Shown here in pieces: positions 9,425 through 9,589 of a stretch of DNA of 9,589 nucleotides. The notes under the pieces are model-generated. The model had not been told where the DNA came from and made no database searches. It saw only the letters and a program-made list of their open reading frames with translations. The position numbers and the translations under genes were made by a program. The DNA is taken from positions 1-9,589 of the forward strand of contig JAJYEK010000139.1 of assembly GCA_021785795.1 (NCBI GenBank), given 5' to 3'. The number at the start of each line of letters is the position of its first letter. Position 1 is the stretch's first letter. This DNA comes from Pseudomonadota bacterium. Its GTDB lineage: Bacteria > Pseudomonadota > Gammaproteobacteria > Acidiferrobacterales > UBA6901.

Positions 9425-9454
9425 CGCCCTGATCGTCAGTGTCCGGGCAGGGCG
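9425..9454. repeat. 7-bp inverted repeat upstream of valS
   Basis: CGCCCTG (9425-9431) and CAGGGCG (9448-9454) are perfect inverted copies with a 16-nt loop, about 50 nt before the valS start. Read on the minus strand, toward valS, no T-run follows, so it is more likely an mRNA leader or intercistronic hairpin than a terminator. Confidence 0.35.
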
Positions 9455-9463
9455 TGGCCGGTC

Positions 9464-9493
9464 TTTGCTATCTATTTTTTTGCTATCTATTTT
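9464..9493. repeat. Perfect 15-bp tandem duplication spanning a stop codon
   Basis: TTTGCTATCTATTTT occurs at 9464-9478 and again directly at 9479-9493. On the minus strand the second copy contains the TAG stop of the gene at the right edge, and the first copy carries another TAG in the same frame, five codons on. It looks like a recent slippage or duplication event and is AT-rich compared with its surroundings. Confidence 0.85.
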
Positions 9494-9589
9494 GAGGAGT
9501 TATTGTCCATGTTTGCCGCACCCTGTGCCAGCATTTCCTCGAGGATCTGGGCGAGTCGCGTGACCACAGAGCTGTCGAGGGATCGCGCG
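9487..9589 (-). CDS. C-terminal end of an unidentified gene upstream of valS
   Basis: On the minus strand one frame entering from the right edge reads [20 protein letters not shown] followed by [13 protein letters not shown] and a TAG stop at 9489-9487. Only 33 residues are visible. Its amphipathic helix ([16 protein letters not shown]) looks protein-like. The other two frames are also open but give Cys/Trp/Pro/Arg-rich peptides without such character. In many proteobacteria valS follows pepA and holC, and some betaproteobacteria have a small uncharacterised gene between holC and valS. The tail does not look like HolC to me, so it could be such a gene. I do not recognise the family. Confidence 0.5.
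   Translation of the reverse strand, partial: ARSLDSSVVTRLAQILEEMLAQGAANMDNNSSK

Overview
The window is GC-rich, tightly packed bacterial DNA. A proteobacterium is likely, and a betaproteobacterium is the best guess. That guess rests on the PrkA/YeaH pair, a MarR regulator of proteobacterial type, a membrane-anchored ExeA/GspA-type ATPase and a bacterial-type valyl-tRNA synthetase of about 950 residues. The genus cannot be fixed from the sequence alone.

Layout, left to right. Positions 1-3040 (minus strand) hold a two-gene unit. prkA (yeaG; AAA+ ATPase / Ser kinase family) is followed after 22 nt by a yeaH/yhbH-like DUF444 gene with a von Willebrand-type MIDAS motif, which runs off the left edge. 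Positions 3041-3592 are a divergent intergenic region with a candidate promoter on each strand and an 8-bp inverted repeat. Positions 3593-4057 (plus) encode a MarR-family regulator. Positions 4058-4495 are non-coding, with several inverted repeats, one AT-rich promoter-like tract and potential leader structure. Positions 4496-6391 (plus) encode a 631-residue protein: an ExeA-like ATPase domain, a long disordered linker, one transmembrane helix, an Ala/Arg/Glu-rich helical region and a short tail with two cysteines. After a 132-nt convergent gap, positions 6524-9373 (minus) encode valS. Upstream of valS lie a hairpin and a perfect 15-bp tandem duplication, which spans the stop codon of a further minus-strand gene that is cut by the right edge.

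How the genes relate. prkA and yeaH are almost certainly one stress-response operon; in enterobacteria the same pair acts in stationary-phase and nitrogen-starvation responses. The MarR gene is divergent from prkA and could regulate it, itself, or the downstream ATPase gene; nothing in the sequence decides between these. The ATPase gene is the least ordinary part. Its N-terminal motor is a known type, but it lacks a peptidoglycan-binding or SPOR domain, and it contains a near-ideal internal ribosome-binding site with an in-frame ATG just before the membrane segment. That suggests a possible second, shorter product. I see no CRISPR array, tRNA, rRNA, insertion sequence or recognisable defence system, and most of the window is ordinary chromosome.
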